From Belnapia moabensis DSM 16746 (GTDB lineage Bacteria > Pseudomonadota > Alphaproteobacteria > Acetobacterales > Acetobacteraceae), in the NCBI RefSeq assembly GCF_000745835.1, contig NZ_JQKB01000027.1, positions 1-64,000 of the forward strand: a stretch of DNA of 64,000 bases. The letters are read 5' to 3'. The translations under genes were made by a program, and so were the position numbers. Of the stretch, positions 37,826-48,444 are shown one piece after another; the first letter of the stretch is position 1, and every line of letters begins with the position of its first letter. The notes below the pieces were generated by a model, which saw only the letters and a program-made list of their open reading frames with translations, had not been told where the DNA came from and did no database searches.

Positions 37826-38629
37826 ATGGAGGCGGAGACACAGGACGCGCTGATCGCGGCGCTCAGGCTCCAGCTCGACTGGGGCGTCGACGAGGCGCTG
37901 GAGGCGGAGCCGCAGGACCGGGCGGTGCGCGCCCCGGAGCGCGTGGAGGCGCCGGCGGCGCGGGCCCCCTCCCCGGCTCCGGCAGCGTTGCGGGCCCAGC
38001 CGCAGCTGCTGCCGGCCTCCGTCGCGGGGACGCGGGCGCAGGCCTTGGCGGCCGGGGCCGACAGCCTGCCGGCGCTGCGCGAGGCCATGGCGCAATTCGA
38101 GGGGAGCCCGCTCAAGGAGACGGCGATGAACCTCGTCTTCGCCGATGGCGTGGCGGAGAGCGGGCTGATGTTCATCGGCGAGGCGCCCGGGGCGGATGAG
38201 GACCGGCTGGGGCGGCCCTTCGTCGGCGTCTCGGGGCAGCTGCTCGACCGGATGCTGGCCTCGGTGGGGCTCAGCCGGGAGCGGGATTTCTACATCACCA
38301 ACATCCTGCCCTTCCGCCCGCCCGGCAACCGGACGCCGACGGATGCGGAGATCGCGCTCTTCCTGCCCTTCATCCTGCGGCACATCGAATTGGCGCGGCC
38401 GCGGCTGCTGGTGCTGCTCGGCGGCGTCTCGGCCAAGGCGCTGCTGCGCTCGCGGGAGGGCATCACGCGGCTGCGTGGTCGTTGGCATCAAGTAACGATC
38501 AATGAAGGACAAGCCTTGCCGGCGCTCGCCACCCTTCATCCAGCCTATCTGCTGCGCACACCTTCGGCCAAACGCGAAGCTTGGAACGACCTGCTGATGC
38601 TGCGTCGGAGGATCGACGGTACCGATTAG
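37826..38629 (+). CDS. Uracil-DNA glycosylase, family 4-like but cysteine-free
   Basis: 267 aa from ATG 37826. The N-terminal ~90 residues are Ala/Pro-rich and likely disordered. The glycosylase domain has motif [49 protein letters not shown] and the catalytic-side [10 protein letters not shown]. Family 4 enzymes carry four cysteines for a 4Fe-4S cluster; this protein has no cysteine at all. It therefore fits the alphaproteobacterial group without a cluster. It removes uracil from deaminated DNA. Divergent from etfD. Confidence 0.85.
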   Translation: MEAETQDALIAALRLQLDWGVDEALEAEPQDRAVRAPERVEAPAARAPSPAPAALRAQPQLLPASVAGTRAQALAAGADSLPALREAMAQFEGSPLKETAMNLVFADGVAESGLMFIGEAPGADEDRLGRPFVGVSGQLLDRMLASVGLSRERDFYITNILPFRPPGNRTPTDAEIALFLPFILRHIELARPRLLVLLGGVSAKALLRSREGITRLRGRWHQVTINEGQALPALATLHPAYLLRTPSAKREAWNDLLMLRRRIDGTD

Positions 38630-38765
38630 ATGCCAACGGGATTGTTATACATGCCAATCTCCACGGCATGTCGGGCATTTCACGCTCCGGTGGAACGTAT
38701 CTCATCCTGATCCCGCAATTGAGGGGTTGCGCTTCAGTGCCCGCGACCGCTAACGGGAACGTGCC

Positions 38766-40628
38766 ATGCGCGTGATCAGCCCCATGGCCCGTTGCCTCCT
38801 TCGCCCCCTGCTCCGCGGGGTCCTGCTGGGGGCGGCGCTGACGGCAGGGGCCACGGCCTCGGCCCAGGCGCAAAGGGCCACAGCCTCGACCGCCATTCCG
38901 GCCTCGCTTGGCCAGACTGCGATGATCCAGCCACGCCCCGCCCCGCCCGGCGGGGTGGCCGGGCTGCCGCAGGTGCTCGCCCCGTCCGAGGCGGCGCGGC
39001 TCCGGCGCATTTTCCAGGCCCAGGCGTCGGGCGACCTTGCCGCGGCGGAGCGGGAGACGGAGCGGCTGGAGGACCGGCGGCTGCTCGGCGCGGTGCTCGC
39101 CGATCGCTGGCTGCGGCCGGGGGCGCGGCCGAGCCCGGCGGCGCTGCAATCCTGGCTGTCGCACCACCCGGATCACCCGGATGCGGCACGGATCCATGCC
39201 CTGCTCGCCGAGTTGCTGCCGCGCGGCACGGCGCTGCCGGCCCCGCCCGAGGCGGCGGAGGTGCTCTCGCCCGACCAGTCGCTGGCGCCGGAAGAGCGGG
39301 ATGGTGCGGCCGTCACCCGCAACCCGGCGCTCGACAAGGCGGTGCGGGACAAGGCGCGCGAGGGCAATGCGGCGGCGGCGCTGGCGCTGATCGGGCGGAC
39401 ACGCGGCCTGTCGCCGGCCTATGCGGCGTTGCTGCGGGCCGACCTGGCGATCGGCCTGTTCCGGGCGGGACGTGACGAGGAGGCGTTCCGCATCGCCTCC
39501 GAAACGCTGCAACGGTGGCCGGGCAAAGGGGAGAACGGCGTTGCCGCCTTCGCCGCGGGGCTCGCGGCCTGGGGGATGGAACGCTACGACCTTGCCCTCC
39601 CCTATTTCGAGCGGGCGGCGCGGACCGAGGCGGCGGCGCCGGCCCTGCGCTCGGCGGCGGCCTTCTGGACCGGGCGGGCGGCAGTCAGGGCGCGGCAGCC
39701 GCAGCTCTATGTCTCCTGGATGACGCAGGCGGCGCAGGAGCCGCGGACCTTCTACGGCCAGGTGGCGCGGCGGGCGCTCGGGCTGCCGAACAAATTCGCC
39801 TGGGAGGGCGAGCTGGCCGGCGAGGCGGAGACGGCGGCGCTGGCCGAGACGGCGGGCGGCTGGCGGGCGCTGGCCCTGTTGCAGATCGGCCAGGGCGCGC
39901 GGGCCGAGGCGGAGCTGCGGCAGCTCTGGGGCCAGGCCAGGAACAACCCGACGCTGGTGCGGGCGATGCTTGCCGTGGCCTCGGCGGCGGGGATGAACGG
40001 GCTCTCCTCGCAGCTGGCGGCGGCGAGCCAGGGGGCGGATGGACGGCCGCGCGACTTCGCGCGCTTCCCCCTGCCTAGGCTGCAGCCGCAGGGCGGGTTC
40101 CGGGTCGATCCGTCATTACTCTATGCCCTCGCCTTGCAGGAAAGCCGCTTCGATGCCGCGGCGGTCTCGCCAGCCGGGGCGCGCGGGCTGATGCAGCTGA
40201 TGCCGGCGACGGCGAGCTATGTTGCGGGCGACCCCTCCCTCTCGGCGGAGAATCGGGACCGGCTGCACGATCCGGGCTTCTCGCTCGATCTCGGCCAGCG
40301 CTACGTGCATTACCTGGCGCGGCACGAGGGGGTGGAGGGCAACCTCATCCGGCTGCTGGCCGCCTATAATGCGGGGCCGGGCAATCTCCAGAAGTGGCTG
40401 CCGGCGAGCGGGCACAGGGACGACCCCTTCCTGTTCATCGAGGCCATCCCGATCGATGAAACGCGGGCCTTCGTGCAGCGGGTGATGGCCTATTCCTGGA
40501 TCTATGCCAGCCGGCTCGGCCTGCCAGCGCCGAGCCTCGACCAGATGGCCGCCGGGAGCGTGCCGAAATTCGCCGGGCCCGAGGATGTGGTCGCCATGCT
40601 GCGCGGTCGGAGGACTGCGCTACGTTAG
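38766..40628 (+). CDS. Soluble lytic murein transglycosylase (Slt70-like)
   Basis: 620 aa periplasmic enzyme that cleaves the MurNAc-GlcNAc bond with 1,6-anhydro product formation. Signal peptide to about residue 34 ([14 protein letters not shown]). A long alpha-helical superhelical domain (about 60-430) contains TPR-like repeats. The catalytic domain has [28 protein letters not shown] with the catalytic Glu, followed by [15 protein letters not shown] and the C-terminal [13 protein letters not shown] segment. The upstream gap 38630-38765 holds nothing else that I can support. Confidence 0.93.
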   Translation: MRVISPMARCLLRPLLRGVLLGAALTAGATASAQAQRATASTAIPASLGQTAMIQPRPAPPGGVAGLPQVLAPSEAARLRRIFQAQASGDLAAAERETERLEDRRLLGAVLADRWLRPGARPSPAALQSWLSHHPDHPDAARIHALLAELLPRGTALPAPPEAAEVLSPDQSLAPEERDGAAVTRNPALDKAVRDKAREGNAAAALALIGRTRGLSPAYAALLRADLAIGLFRAGRDEEAFRIASETLQRWPGKGENGVAAFAAGLAAWGMERYDLALPYFERAARTEAAAPALRSAAAFWTGRAAVRARQPQLYVSWMTQAAQEPRTFYGQVARRALGLPNKFAWEGELAGEAETAALAETAGGWRALALLQIGQGARAEAELRQLWGQARNNPTLVRAMLAVASAAGMNGLSSQLAAASQGADGRPRDFARFPLPRLQPQGGFRVDPSLLYALALQESRFDAAAVSPAGARGLMQLMPATASYVAGDPSLSAENRDRLHDPGFSLDLGQRYVHYLARHEGVEGNLIRLLAAYNAGPGNLQKWLPASGHRDDPFLFIEAIPIDETRAFVQRVMAYSWIYASRLGLPAPSLDQMAAGSVPKFAGPEDVVAMLRGRRTALR

Positions 40629-40656
40629 GTGCCGACGAGATCACGGAGCGCCTGCC

Positions 40657-41196
40657 ATGCCGATCGACGAGAGCCTGCCCTTCATCCCGGTGAACATCGC
40701 TGTCCTCACCGTCTCCGACACGCGGGACCTCGCCTCCGACCGCTCGGGGCAGACCTTGCAGGAACGGATCGAGGGCGCGGGGCACCGCTGCGTCGCGCGG
40801 GAGATCGTCCGCGACGAGGCGGATGCGATCGAGGCGGTGCTGCGGCGCTGGATCGAGGATCCGAACATCGATTGCGGCATCACCACCGGCGGGACGGGCA
40901 TCACCGGGCGCGACGTGACGCCGGAGGCTTTCAAGCGCGTGCTGGAGAAGGAGATCGAGGGTTTCGGCGAGCTGTTCCGCATGCTCAGCTACCGGAAGAT
41001 CGGCACCAGCACGATGCAGAGCCGGGCGGTCGGCGGCGTGGCCAATGGAACCTATCTCTTCGCCCTGCCCGGCTCGACCGGGGCCTGCAAGGATGCCTGG
41101 GACGACATCCTGCTGTTCCAGCTCGATGCCCGGCACCGGCCCTGCAACCTGGTGGAGCTGATGCCGCGGCTGAAGGAGCATATGCGGGCGGCCTAG
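40657..41196 (+). CDS. moaB: Molybdenum cofactor biosynthesis protein B
   Basis: 179 aa. MoaB/MogA-fold protein with [31 protein letters not shown] and [14 protein letters not shown]. It binds molybdopterin and is linked to its adenylation in cofactor synthesis; MoaB's own activity in bacteria is less certain than that of MogA. It starts 28 bp after the transglycosylase gene. No other moa genes are nearby. Confidence 0.93.
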   Translation: MPIDESLPFIPVNIAVLTVSDTRDLASDRSGQTLQERIEGAGHRCVAREIVRDEADAIEAVLRRWIEDPNIDCGITTGGTGITGRDVTPEAFKRVLEKEIEGFGELFRMLSYRKIGTSTMQSRAVGGVANGTYLFALPGSTGACKDAWDDILLFQLDARHRPCNLVELMPRLKEHMRAA

Positions 41197-41261
41197 ACTT
41201 CCCCTTGCTTTCGCAGCTGCGAAGGCGCATGTAGGCGGTACCGGCGGCGCCATGCCCCGGT

Positions 41262-41443
41262 GGTGCCCGGCCGCGTGAGCGGCCACCCTGTCCGGTTTCA
41301 GTCCGCGCGCGGCCTCCCTGGCCGCCTTTGCTGGGCGAAGCGGGACCCGGTCGAACTGCCGGCGCACAGGAAGCCATCTTCCGGATCGACCCAGCCACGC
41401 GGGGTCTCCACCTGAAACCCCGCGGCGACCCATGACCGGGTCC
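41262..41443 (+). promoter_or_regulatory. Structured leader region upstream of the DEAD-box helicase
   Basis: The 261-bp gap before the helicase contains several perfect stems: GGCCGC-GTGA-GCGGCC (41269-41284), GCGGCC-TCCCT-GGCCGC (41309-41325), CGCGGGGT/ACCCCGCG (41398-41405 and 41417-41424), and a 10-bp long-range pair GGACCCGGTC/GACCGGGTCC (41343-41352 and 41434-41443) enclosing the third stem. No coding sequence is supported. It could be a regulatory 5' UTR; it matches no RNA family that I recognise. Confidence 0.5.
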
Positions 41444-41457
41444 GCGTCAGGCGCCGC

Positions 41458-42927
<1,470 letters not shown>

Positions 42928-42943
42928 GAGTTAAGATCATGAT

Positions 42944-42969
42944 CGCCCTGAGTGGACAGGCTCAGGGCG
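42944..42969. terminator. Terminator hairpin between convergent genes
   Basis: CGCCCTGAG (42944-42952) and CTCAGGGCG (42961-42969) form a perfect 9-bp stem with an 8-nt loop in the 64-bp gap between the helicase stop and the Na/Pi cotransporter stop. T-runs are short on both sides. Confidence 0.65.
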
Positions 42970-42991
42970 TCATTGCCGGCGCAAGCGCGGC

Positions 42992-44653
42992 TCAGTCCTC
43001 TTCCTGCGCGAGGCGGCTCGGCAGCAACTCGCCGCGCCGCTCCAGCAGCGGATGGGCGACGGCGGCGAGATGGCTGCCGACCCGGCGCAGGTCGCGCACC
43101 GCATCCAGCAGCAGGCCGGCGGCGCCGCCACCTTCGGCGGCCGTAAGGGCTCCGGCCTCGGCCATGCGCCGGGCGGCGTCGCGTTCCGCGGCGCGCAGGC
43201 CTTCCTTGCCGCGGACCAGCCGGCGGGCGGCCTCGGCATCCTCCATCATGAAGACGGCGATCGCCAGGCGCAGCTGCTCCAGCAGGGTCACATGCAGGGC
43301 CTCGATCTCCTGCGCCGGCTCGGCGCCGAGGGCGAGGCCGCGGCGCAGGCGCTTGGCGGCATGGCGCACCAGGTCGCGCTCCACCACATCGGCGGCGTGC
43401 TCGAGGGCGACGGCGAAGGCCTGGATCTCGGCGAGGCGGCGGCTTTCCTCATCGCCCAGCGTCTCGCGCGGGATGCGGGCGAGGTAGGAATGGACCGCGC
43501 GGTGCAGGCGGTCCACCACATCGTCCATGCGGTTGATGGCGCGGGCGGCTTCGCGGTCCTGGCCGCGGAAGGCGGCGGCGGAGCCCCGCAGCATCGCCTC
43601 CAACTGGTCGGCGATGCGGAGCACCTCGCGGGCCGCATTGGCCAGGGCGACGGAAGGGGTGGTGAGCGCGGCTTCGTCCAGGTAGCGCGGGGTGCCGGCA
43701 TCGGCGGCGGCGGACCGCTCCGGCAACCAGCGGCGGAGCAGCGCGGCGAGGGCCGGCACCAGGGGCAAGGCGAGCAGGCCGGTCGCCAGGTTGAAGGCGA
43801 GATGCGCATTGGCGACCAGCCGCGCCGGGGCCGGGTCGAGCGCCTGGAGCCAGGCGGTCGCCTGTGGCAGGAGCAGGAGGCCGAGCGCACAGCCGATCAG
43901 CCGGTTCAGCAGGTTTCCGGCGGGGACGCGGAGGCGGGCGCGGTCATCGCGGTCGCCGCCGGCTTCCAGCAGCGGGTTCAGCGCGCTGCCGAGATTGGCG
44001 CCGAGCACCATCGCCAGGGCCGCTGCCGGGGCGACCGCGCCGCTGCCGGCGAGGCCGGCGACGAAGAGCAGGCCGGCGACGCTCGAATGCGCCGCCCAGG
44101 CGATGGCGGCGGCGAGCAGCAGGTTGGGCAGGGGCTGGTCCGCCACCGCCATCAGCAGGGCGCGGAGCGTCGGCGAGGCCTCGACCGGAGCCATGCTGCC
44201 GACCAGCTCGTGCAGCGCCAGCAGCATCAGCCCGAGGCCGATGGCGACGCGGCCGAGATCGCGCGTCCGCGCCCGGCTTCCGCGGCGGAAGGCGAGCACG
44301 CCGACGAGCACCAGCGCGGGGTAGGCGGCCGTCGCGTCGAAGGAGAGGAGCTGGACGATCAGCGCGGTGCCGAGATTGGCACCGAGCATCGCCGCCAGCG
44401 CCGGAGCCAGGGCGACCGCGCCTGAGGCGGCGAAGGAGCCGACCATCAGCGCCGTCGCCGTGCTGCTCTGGAGCGCGGCCGTCACCCCGAGCCCGGCAAG
44501 GAAGGCGCGGCCCAGCCCGCCGAGAGCGATGCCGAGCGCCTGGCGCAAGCGGCTGCCGAAGGCGCGCTGCACGCCGCTCTGGACCATGTGCAGGCCCCAG
44601 AGCAGCAGCGCCGCCTCGCCCGCCAGTTCCAGCAGCAGCCTCGCCTCGCCCAT
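42992..44653 (-). CDS. Na/Pi cotransporter family protein with PhoU-like C-terminal domain
   Basis: 553 aa from ATG 44653. About eight membrane segments in residues 1-310, with the paired NptA/SLC34-type motif ALQSSTATALMVGSFAASGA and a second copy IAWAAHSSVAGLLFVAGLAG, each followed by MLGANLGTAL or MVLGANLGSAL. Residues ~330-540 are a helical PhoU-like domain (EVLRIADQLEAML, INRMDDVVDRLHRAVHSYL). Imports phosphate or a related anion with sodium. Convergent with rhlE. Confidence 0.9.
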   Translation of the reverse strand: MGEARLLLELAGEAALLLWGLHMVQSGVQRAFGSRLRQALGIALGGLGRAFLAGLGVTAALQSSTATALMVGSFAASGAVALAPALAAMLGANLGTALIVQLLSFDATAAYPALVLVGVLAFRRGSRARTRDLGRVAIGLGLMLLALHELVGSMAPVEASPTLRALLMAVADQPLPNLLLAAAIAWAAHSSVAGLLFVAGLAGSGAVAPAAALAMVLGANLGSALNPLLEAGGDRDDRARLRVPAGNLLNRLIGCALGLLLLPQATAWLQALDPAPARLVANAHLAFNLATGLLALPLVPALAALLRRWLPERSAAADAGTPRYLDEAALTTPSVALANAAREVLRIADQLEAMLRGSAAAFRGQDREAARAINRMDDVVDRLHRAVHSYLARIPRETLGDEESRRLAEIQAFAVALEHAADVVERDLVRHAAKRLRRGLALGAEPAQEIEALHVTLLEQLRLAIAVFMMEDAEAARRLVRGKEGLRAAERDAARRMAEAGALTAAEGGGAAGLLLDAVRDLRRVGSHLAAVAHPLLERRGELLPSRLAQEED

Positions 44654-44666
44654 CCCCACTCGCCTT

Positions 44667-45323
44667 TCAGGCGGCGAAGTCGGCGGCGGAGATGAAGCGC
44701 ACTCCGGCCGCGGTCAGCCTCGCCTTCGCCGCCGCAATGGTGTCCCCGCCCTCGGGCAGGGACAAGCCGATGCCACGACACGCATCCTCGATGACGCAGA
44801 CCTCGTAGCCGAGGCCGGCGGCGTCCTCGGCGGAGAAGGCGACGCAGTAGTCGGTGGCAAGGCCGGCGAGGAAAAGGCGGCGGATTCCGCGGGCGCGGAG
44901 CCAGCCATCGAGGCCGGTGGCGGTGGTGCGGTCGTTCTCGAAGAAGGCGGAATAGCTGTCGATGACGGGGCGGAAGCCCTTGCGGATGATGAGCTCGATG
45001 CGGCGCTGGTCGAGCGCCGGGTGCAGCGCGGCCTCGGCGCTGCCCTGGATGGCGTGTTCGGGCCAGAGGGTCTGCGGGCCGTAGGGCATCGCGATGCTGT
45101 CGAAGGGCGCGCGGCCGGGATGGCTGGAGGCGAAGGAGGAGTGGCCGGGCGGGTGCCAGTCCTGGGTGGCGAAGGCCTGGGCGAAGGGTCCGGCCAGCAG
45201 GTGGTTGATGACCGGGACGACCTCCTCGCCCCCGGTCACGGCCAGGGCGCCGCCGGGCATGAAGGTCGGCTGCACGTCGATGAGGCCGAGCATGTCGGTG
45301 TCGGTGGGCCGGATCGGCGGCAT
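44667..45323 (-). CDS. pncA: Nicotinamidase (PncA-like isochorismatase-fold hydrolase)
   Basis: Hydrolyses nicotinamide to nicotinate for NAD salvage. 218 aa from ATG 45323. Catalytic triad visible: Asp in LIDVQPTF, Lys in IIRKGF, Cys in LATDYCVAFSA. Metal-binding residues are in ATQDWHPPGHSSF. The following Na/Pi gene starts 13 bp downstream on the same strand. Confidence 0.94.
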   Translation of the reverse strand: MPPIRPTDTDMLGLIDVQPTFMPGGALAVTGGEEVVPVINHLLAGPFAQAFATQDWHPPGHSSFASSHPGRAPFDSIAMPYGPQTLWPEHAIQGSAEAALHPALDQRRIELIIRKGFRPVIDSYSAFFENDRTTATGLDGWLRARGIRRLFLAGLATDYCVAFSAEDAAGLGYEVCVIEDACRGIGLSLPEGGDTIAAAKARLTAAGVRFISAADFAA

Positions 45324-45472
45324 GACGGTTGGTCCCCTGCGGATGGCGCTGCACCCCACCATCCGGCCTGTAGCTGCTTCCGATTGCCTTCGCCATGCGG
45401 GAGGGCGCCCCGCTGGCCACCGCGGGCCGGCGGCTGGCGGAGCGTTTCACCGGCGATGCAGCTGCTCGCGGG

Positions 45473-46534
45473 TCAGTTCGGCAGGATGACGCCTTTGCCC
45501 GAGTTCTGCTGGTCGAAGAGCTTGTAGGCCTCCTCCGCCTGATCGAGGCGCCAGCGATGGGTGAAGAGCTTGTCCACCTCGATGCCGCGATCGGCGATGT
45601 AGCGGGCGCATTCGGCCTGGCCGACGGTCGAGAAGGTCCAGGAGCCGATGAGCGTCACCTGCCGGCGCAGCAGGTCGGGGCTGACATCGAGCGTCACCTC
45701 GCCCCCCTCCCCCACATAGCAGGCCTTGCCCCAGGTGCGGATGCAGCGCACCGCCTGGGCCCGCGCCTGCGGGGAGGAGGAGGCGTCGAGCGAGAGATGC
45801 GCGCCGAGGCCGTGCGTCGCGTCCTTGATGGCGCCGACCACGTCATTGGTCTCGATCGGGTTGATGACGAGGTCGGCGCCGAACTCCTTGGCGCGGGCCA
45901 GGCGCTCCGGGCTGGTGTCGAGGGCGATGACGCGGGCGCCCATCGCCGAGGCGAGTTGCGTCGCGGAGAGGCCGACCGGGCCCTGGCCGAAGATCGCGAT
46001 CGTATGGTCGCCCTGCAGGCCGAGGCGTTGCAGCGCGCCCCAGGCGGTGCCGGTGCCGCAGGAGATGGCGGCGCCGGTCTCGAAGGAGAGCTCCTCGGGC
46101 AGCGTCACCACCGTCCGGGCCGGGCAGACCATGTAGTTGGCATGCGCCCCGTGGCCGGTGGCGCCATAGACCTGGTCGACGCCGTCGTCGCAGAGCTGCA
46201 TCCAGCCGGTCGAGCATTGCGGGCAGACGCCGCAACCGACGTAGTGGTGCTGCATCGCCCGCTGGCCGACCCGCGCCTGCTTCGGCGAGACGTTCTTGCC
46301 GACGGCGACCACGACGCCGCAGGGCTCGTGCCCCCGGATGATCGGGCCCTGGAGCCCCTTGGTGAAGCCGAGCGAGGCGGAGGCACCGCCCGCGGGGGCG
46401 CGGTAGAATTTCAGGTCGCTGCCGCACATGCCAGAGGCTTTGATCTCCAGCACCACGTCGTCGGGCCCGGGGGTCGGGTCCGGGAAGTCCTGCAAGGCCA
46501 ATTGCCGGTCGCCGAGGAAGACCACGCCCTTCAT
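45473..46534 (-). CDS. Zinc-dependent alcohol dehydrogenase family protein
   Basis: 353 aa medium-chain dehydrogenase. Catalytic zinc ligands in SGMCGSDLKFY and GHEPCGVV; structural zinc cysteines in CGVCPQCSTGWMQLC; NAD(P)-binding IAIFGQGPVGLSATQLA followed by an acidic ALDTSPERLARAK, suggesting NAD preference. Substrate unknown; L-threonine, sorbitol or uronate-type alcohols are all possible. Divergent from the UxaA-type dehydratase, which suggests a shared sugar-acid pathway. Confidence 0.9.
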   Translation of the reverse strand: MKGVVFLGDRQLALQDFPDPTPGPDDVVLEIKASGMCGSDLKFYRAPAGGASASLGFTKGLQGPIIRGHEPCGVVVAVGKNVSPKQARVGQRAMQHHYVGCGVCPQCSTGWMQLCDDGVDQVYGATGHGAHANYMVCPARTVVTLPEELSFETGAAISCGTGTAWGALQRLGLQGDHTIAIFGQGPVGLSATQLASAMGARVIALDTSPERLARAKEFGADLVINPIETNDVVGAIKDATHGLGAHLSLDASSSPQARAQAVRCIRTWGKACYVGEGGEVTLDVSPDLLRRQVTLIGSWTFSTVGQAECARYIADRGIEVDKLFTHRWRLDQAEEAYKLFDQQNSGKGVILPN

Positions 46535-46680
46535 GCCGAATTCCCTCCCATTGCAGGCCGTCTGGCCCGGGCGGGTATGATGCGGCGGGATCGGGCGGAG
46601 GCCCAGGGGGTTCGGCGGCGAAACCTCGGATGCGGGGCCCGAGGAAGGGGGCTAAGCTGTCAGCAAAGGGAGTTTCGCCT

Positions 46681-48213
46681 ATGGATGCCATGACCCAGCC
46701 GCCCGTCATCCGCCTGCATCCGGAGGATGGCGTCGTCATCGCCCGCCAGGTGCTGCCGCCGGGGACGCCGGTGGCGCCGAATGTACTCGCTGCAGCGCGC
46801 ATCCCGGCCGGGCACAAGGTGGCGGTGCGCTTCCACGCGCAGGGCGAGCCGGTGACGCGCTACGGGCAGATCATCGGCTTCACCACGGAGCCGGTGGCGC
46901 CGGGGCAGTGGGTGCATACCCACAACCTCGCCATGGGCGACTTCGCCCGCGACTACGCCTGGGGCGTCGATGCCAGGCCGACCGACTACGTGGCGGAGCC
47001 GGCGACCTTCCAGGGCATCCGGCGGCCGGATGGGCGGGTGGCGACGCGCAATTACATCGGCATCCTGACCAGCGTGAACTGCTCAGCGCATGTGGCGGAC
47101 CTCATCGCCCAGGCCTTCCGACGCAACCCGCTGACCGGCGAGGACCCGCTGGCGGAGTGGCCGAATGTCGATGGCGTCGTCGCGCTGACGCACAAGACAG
47201 GTTGCGGGATGACACAGGGGGAGCCGCTCAGCCTGTTGCGGCGGACGCTCGGCGGCTTCGCGCGGCATGCGAATTTCAGCCATGTCATCGGCATCGGTCT
47301 CGGCTGCGAGGTGAACCAGATCGGCGGGCTGCTGGAGGAGCAGCGGCTGGCCGGGCGGCTGCGCAGCATGGACATCCAGGAGATGGGCGGCAGCCGGAAG
47401 ACCGTGCAGGCGGGGATCGACTTCGTGCGCGAGGTAGTGGCGGAGGCGAACCGGGTGCAACGCGAGACAGTGCCGGCGAGCGAGCTCTGCGTCGCGCTGC
47501 AATGCGGCGGCTCGGACGGGTATTCGGGCATCACCGCCAATCCGGCACTCGGGGCGGCGAGCGACCTCGTGGTGCGGCATGGCGGGACGGTGATCCTCTC
47601 CGAGAGCCCGGAGACCTATGGGGCGGAGCATCTGTTCACCCGACGCGCGGTGAGCCAGGAGGTCGGGCAGAAGCTGGTCGATGTGATGCACTGGTGGGAG
47701 GAGTACACCTCGAAGCTCGGCGCCGAGATGGATGCCAACCCCTCCCCCGGCAACAAGCTCGGCGGGCTGACCACGATCCTCGAAAAGTCGCTCGGTGCGA
47801 TGGCGAAGGCGGGCTCGACCAACCTCGTCGACGTCGTGCGCTATGCGGAGGCAGTGACGCAGAAGGGCTTCGTCTTCATGGACACGCCCGGTTACGACCC
47901 GGTGGCGGCGACCGGCCAGGTGGCGGGCGGGGCGAACCTGCTCTGCTTCACCACCGGGCGGGGCAGCGTCTTCGGCTGCAAGCCGACGCCCTCCATCAAG
48001 CTCGCCACCAATACGCCGATGTACGAGCGGATGGAGGAGGACATGGACATTAATTGCGGCACCATCGTCACCGGCGAGGAAACGGTGCAACAGGTGGGTG
48101 AGCGCATCTTCCGGCACATGCTGCGGACCGCGAGCGGCGAGCGGACCAAGAGCGAAGAGTTCGACTTTGGCGGGGCGGAATTCGCACCTTGGCCGATGGG
48201 GGCGACGATGTAG
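46681..48213 (+). CDS. UxaA-family dehydratase (altronate/galactarate dehydratase-like)
   Basis: 510 aa from ATG 46681, with AAGGGAG upstream. N-terminal SAF domain (about residues 10-85), then the catalytic region beginning RRPDGRVATRNYIGIL, with HKTGCGMTQGEP and IGIGLGCEVNQIGG, and the C-terminal domain with CGGSDGYSGITANPALG and GNKLGGLTT. These enzymes dehydrate sugar acids to 2-keto-3-deoxy acids using iron. The exact substrate (altronate, galactarate or another sugar acid) is not determinable. Confidence 0.92.
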   Translation: MDAMTQPPVIRLHPEDGVVIARQVLPPGTPVAPNVLAAARIPAGHKVAVRFHAQGEPVTRYGQIIGFTTEPVAPGQWVHTHNLAMGDFARDYAWGVDARPTDYVAEPATFQGIRRPDGRVATRNYIGILTSVNCSAHVADLIAQAFRRNPLTGEDPLAEWPNVDGVVALTHKTGCGMTQGEPLSLLRRTLGGFARHANFSHVIGIGLGCEVNQIGGLLEEQRLAGRLRSMDIQEMGGSRKTVQAGIDFVREVVAEANRVQRETVPASELCVALQCGGSDGYSGITANPALGAASDLVVRHGGTVILSESPETYGAEHLFTRRAVSQEVGQKLVDVMHWWEEYTSKLGAEMDANPSPGNKLGGLTTILEKSLGAMAKAGSTNLVDVVRYAEAVTQKGFVFMDTPGYDPVAATGQVAGGANLLCFTTGRGSVFGCKPTPSIKLATNTPMYERMEEDMDINCGTIVTGEETVQQVGERIFRHMLRTASGERTKSEEFDFGGAEFAPWPMGATM

Positions 48214-48239
48214 CGCGAGCCGCAGCGCCAGCGGTTTTC

Positions 48240-48269
48240 CCGCAATATTGCCATTGCGGCAACATTTTT
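48240..48269 (+). terminator. Intrinsic terminator after the UxaA-type gene
   Basis: CCGCAAT (48240-48246), loop ATTGCC, ATTGCGG (48253-48259), then CAACA and a run of five T at 48265-48269. It lies 27 bp after the stop codon. Confidence 0.72.
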
Positions 48270-48444
48270 CATAACCGAAGCAGTCTGTCCCGGAATTTAT
48301 CCTGTCTGATATGTGAGCAGCCCGGGCCTGCGTCCGGGCCGCCGCCTCGCGTTGCGGGGGAGCGAGCAGACAGGCGGCCGGGCGGGTTCCGGTCCGCGGC
48401 GAAGCGACCCATGCAAGGGAGCCTGGCCTCGCGGAGGGACTCCC

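Noticed and set aside
41197-41457. Possible SRP RNA, tmRNA, 6S RNA or RNase P RNA in the gap before the helicase
   Set aside because: None of the conserved core sequences of those RNAs is present; it is kept only as a possible leader structure.
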